Below are positions 40,695 through 41,131 of a stretch of DNA of 41,131 bases, piece by piece. The notes under the pieces were generated by a model. It was not told where the DNA came from. It did no database searches and saw nothing but the letters and a program-made list of their open reading frames with translations. The stretch's first letter is position 1; each line of letters starts with the position of its first letter. Made by a program: the position numbers and the translations under genes. This DNA comes from Acidobacteriota bacterium (lineage in GTDB: Bacteria > Acidobacteriota > Terriglobia > Bryobacterales > Bryobacteraceae), in assembly GCA_016870915.1 (NCBI GenBank), contig VFZY01000033.1, positions 1 to 41,131 of the forward strand, given 5' to 3'.

Positions 40695-40839
40695 GAGGAA
40701 CCGGGCGGGACAGGGGCGGGTACGGTTTGATCCCACATTTCCGTTTTGAGCCGCGCGTGCGAATCTCCTGGATGCTCGTCCGCATCAATATCGATAGGGG
40801 TTTGAAGGCAGCGAAGACCCCTGCGGAGGACAGCACCCA

Positions 40840-41131
40840 ATGGGTGACAAACAAAACCAGCCCTTTCAGCTCTCGTTCAACGGCCTTCTCAAGATCGACT
40901 TCCAGGGATCGCGCGTTACTTCCGATGGTGGTCTGATCCTGGTGCGTGAGTTGGATGAACGGCTGGGCTTCGGTGCTCTCATTGCCCAACACCTGACTGA
41001 CTCACGGCGCGGCAAGAATACCCAGCTTCCGCTGGCGGACCTACTGCGCCAGTCCGTCTACAGCCGGATTGCCGGCTACGAGGATGTCAACGATGCCGAG
41101 CGGCTCTCGCAGGATCCAACCTTCCGGCTGA
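40840..41131 (+). mobile_element. IS1380-family transposase, 5' part (runs off the window)
   Basis: The first 97 codons of a transposase gene: MGDKQNQPFQLSFNGLLKID, FQGSRVTSDGGLILVRELDE, LTDSRRGKNTQ, LADLLRQSVYSRIAGYEDVN and DAERLSQDPTFRL. This is the conserved N-terminal region of IS1380 DDE transposases. GGAGGA (40825-40830) lies nine bases before the ATG. A small hairpin, AGGGGT...ACCCCT, is found just upstream (about 40796-40822). The left inverted repeat must lie between the receptor terminator (40694) and the ATG, but I cannot fix it without the right end. The frame is intact as far as it can be seen, so the element may be active. Confidence 0.9.

Noticed and set aside
39088-40992. A 634-codon minus-strand frame across the receptor 3' end and IS leader
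   Set aside because: It crosses the terminator and the transposase start and shows only shadow composition.
1-41131. CRISPR array, prophage or biosynthetic gene cluster
   Set aside because: No regularly spaced direct repeats, cas genes, phage structural genes or assembly-line enzymes were found.

Overview
The window looks like a chromosomal segment of a GC-rich acidobacterium, most probably from the Solibacteraceae/Bryobacterales group. This placement is inferred from gene content: very large Oar-like TonB-dependent receptors with an N-terminal carboxypeptidase-regulatory domain, CRTAC1-type FG-GAP proteins, a DNA-binding/membrane/PD40 hybrid regulator, secreted BNR sialidases and sulfatase, and a PEP-CTERM protein. 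No taxonomic marker such as rRNA is present. Most of the very long overlapping frames are antisense shadows caused by high GC.

Layout. 1-249 is non-coding with small dyads. 250-6269 (minus) is a tightly coupled secreted-hydrolase operon: sialidase, sialidase, TPR-CRTAC1 fusion, sulfatase, with 4-bp stop/start overlaps at two of the three junctions. folC lies upstream of it (6341-7663). 7868-10978 (minus) is an Oar-like receptor broken by two compensating frameshifts in G runs. It is divergent from a HTH-TM-PD40 protein (11091-13112), with a nested dyad in between. 13113-14264 is a decayed zone: an IS66 transposase tail, an intact tRNA-Ser(GGA), a probable histidine-kinase C-terminus and an unidentified coding remnant.

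14265-21472 (plus) carries a secreted adenosine-deaminase-like enzyme, then a fatty-acid beta-oxidation operon in the order fadN-fadA-fadE, then a small P-loop kinase. 21479-25908 is housekeeping: an ATP-grasp enzyme and rsmE on minus, ruvA-ruvB and a secreted formamidase/acetamidase on plus. 26114-30880 (minus) is a five-gene cluster that starts with a membrane-anchored N-acetylmuramoyl-alanine amidase translationally coupled to an actin-like ATPase, followed by a PIG-L deacetylase, a Tat-exported protein of unknown function and a methyltransferase-like protein.

30925-33325 is a rearranged accessory patch. A complete hicAB toxin-antitoxin pair is followed by a broken copy of an esterase 3' end, a broken short-chain dehydrogenase and a PEP-CTERM gene. 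A second, deleted copy of the hicB/esterase-3'-end junction then leads into the intact esterase (33169-34362). 34442-40629 (plus) is an apparent outer-membrane operon: TPR lipoprotein, CRTAC1 lipoprotein and an intact 1129-aa Oar-like receptor, ended by a clear intrinsic terminator. The last 292 bases are the start of an IS1380-family transposase that runs off the window.

The most interesting candidates for undescribed biology are (i) the coupled actin-like ATPase/amidase module, and (ii) the TPR + CRTAC1 + receptor module. The TPR and CRTAC1 proteins of module (ii) are two coupled genes at one locus and a single fused polypeptide at the other, next to sialidases and a sulfatase. This suggests a SusCD-like uptake or surface system.
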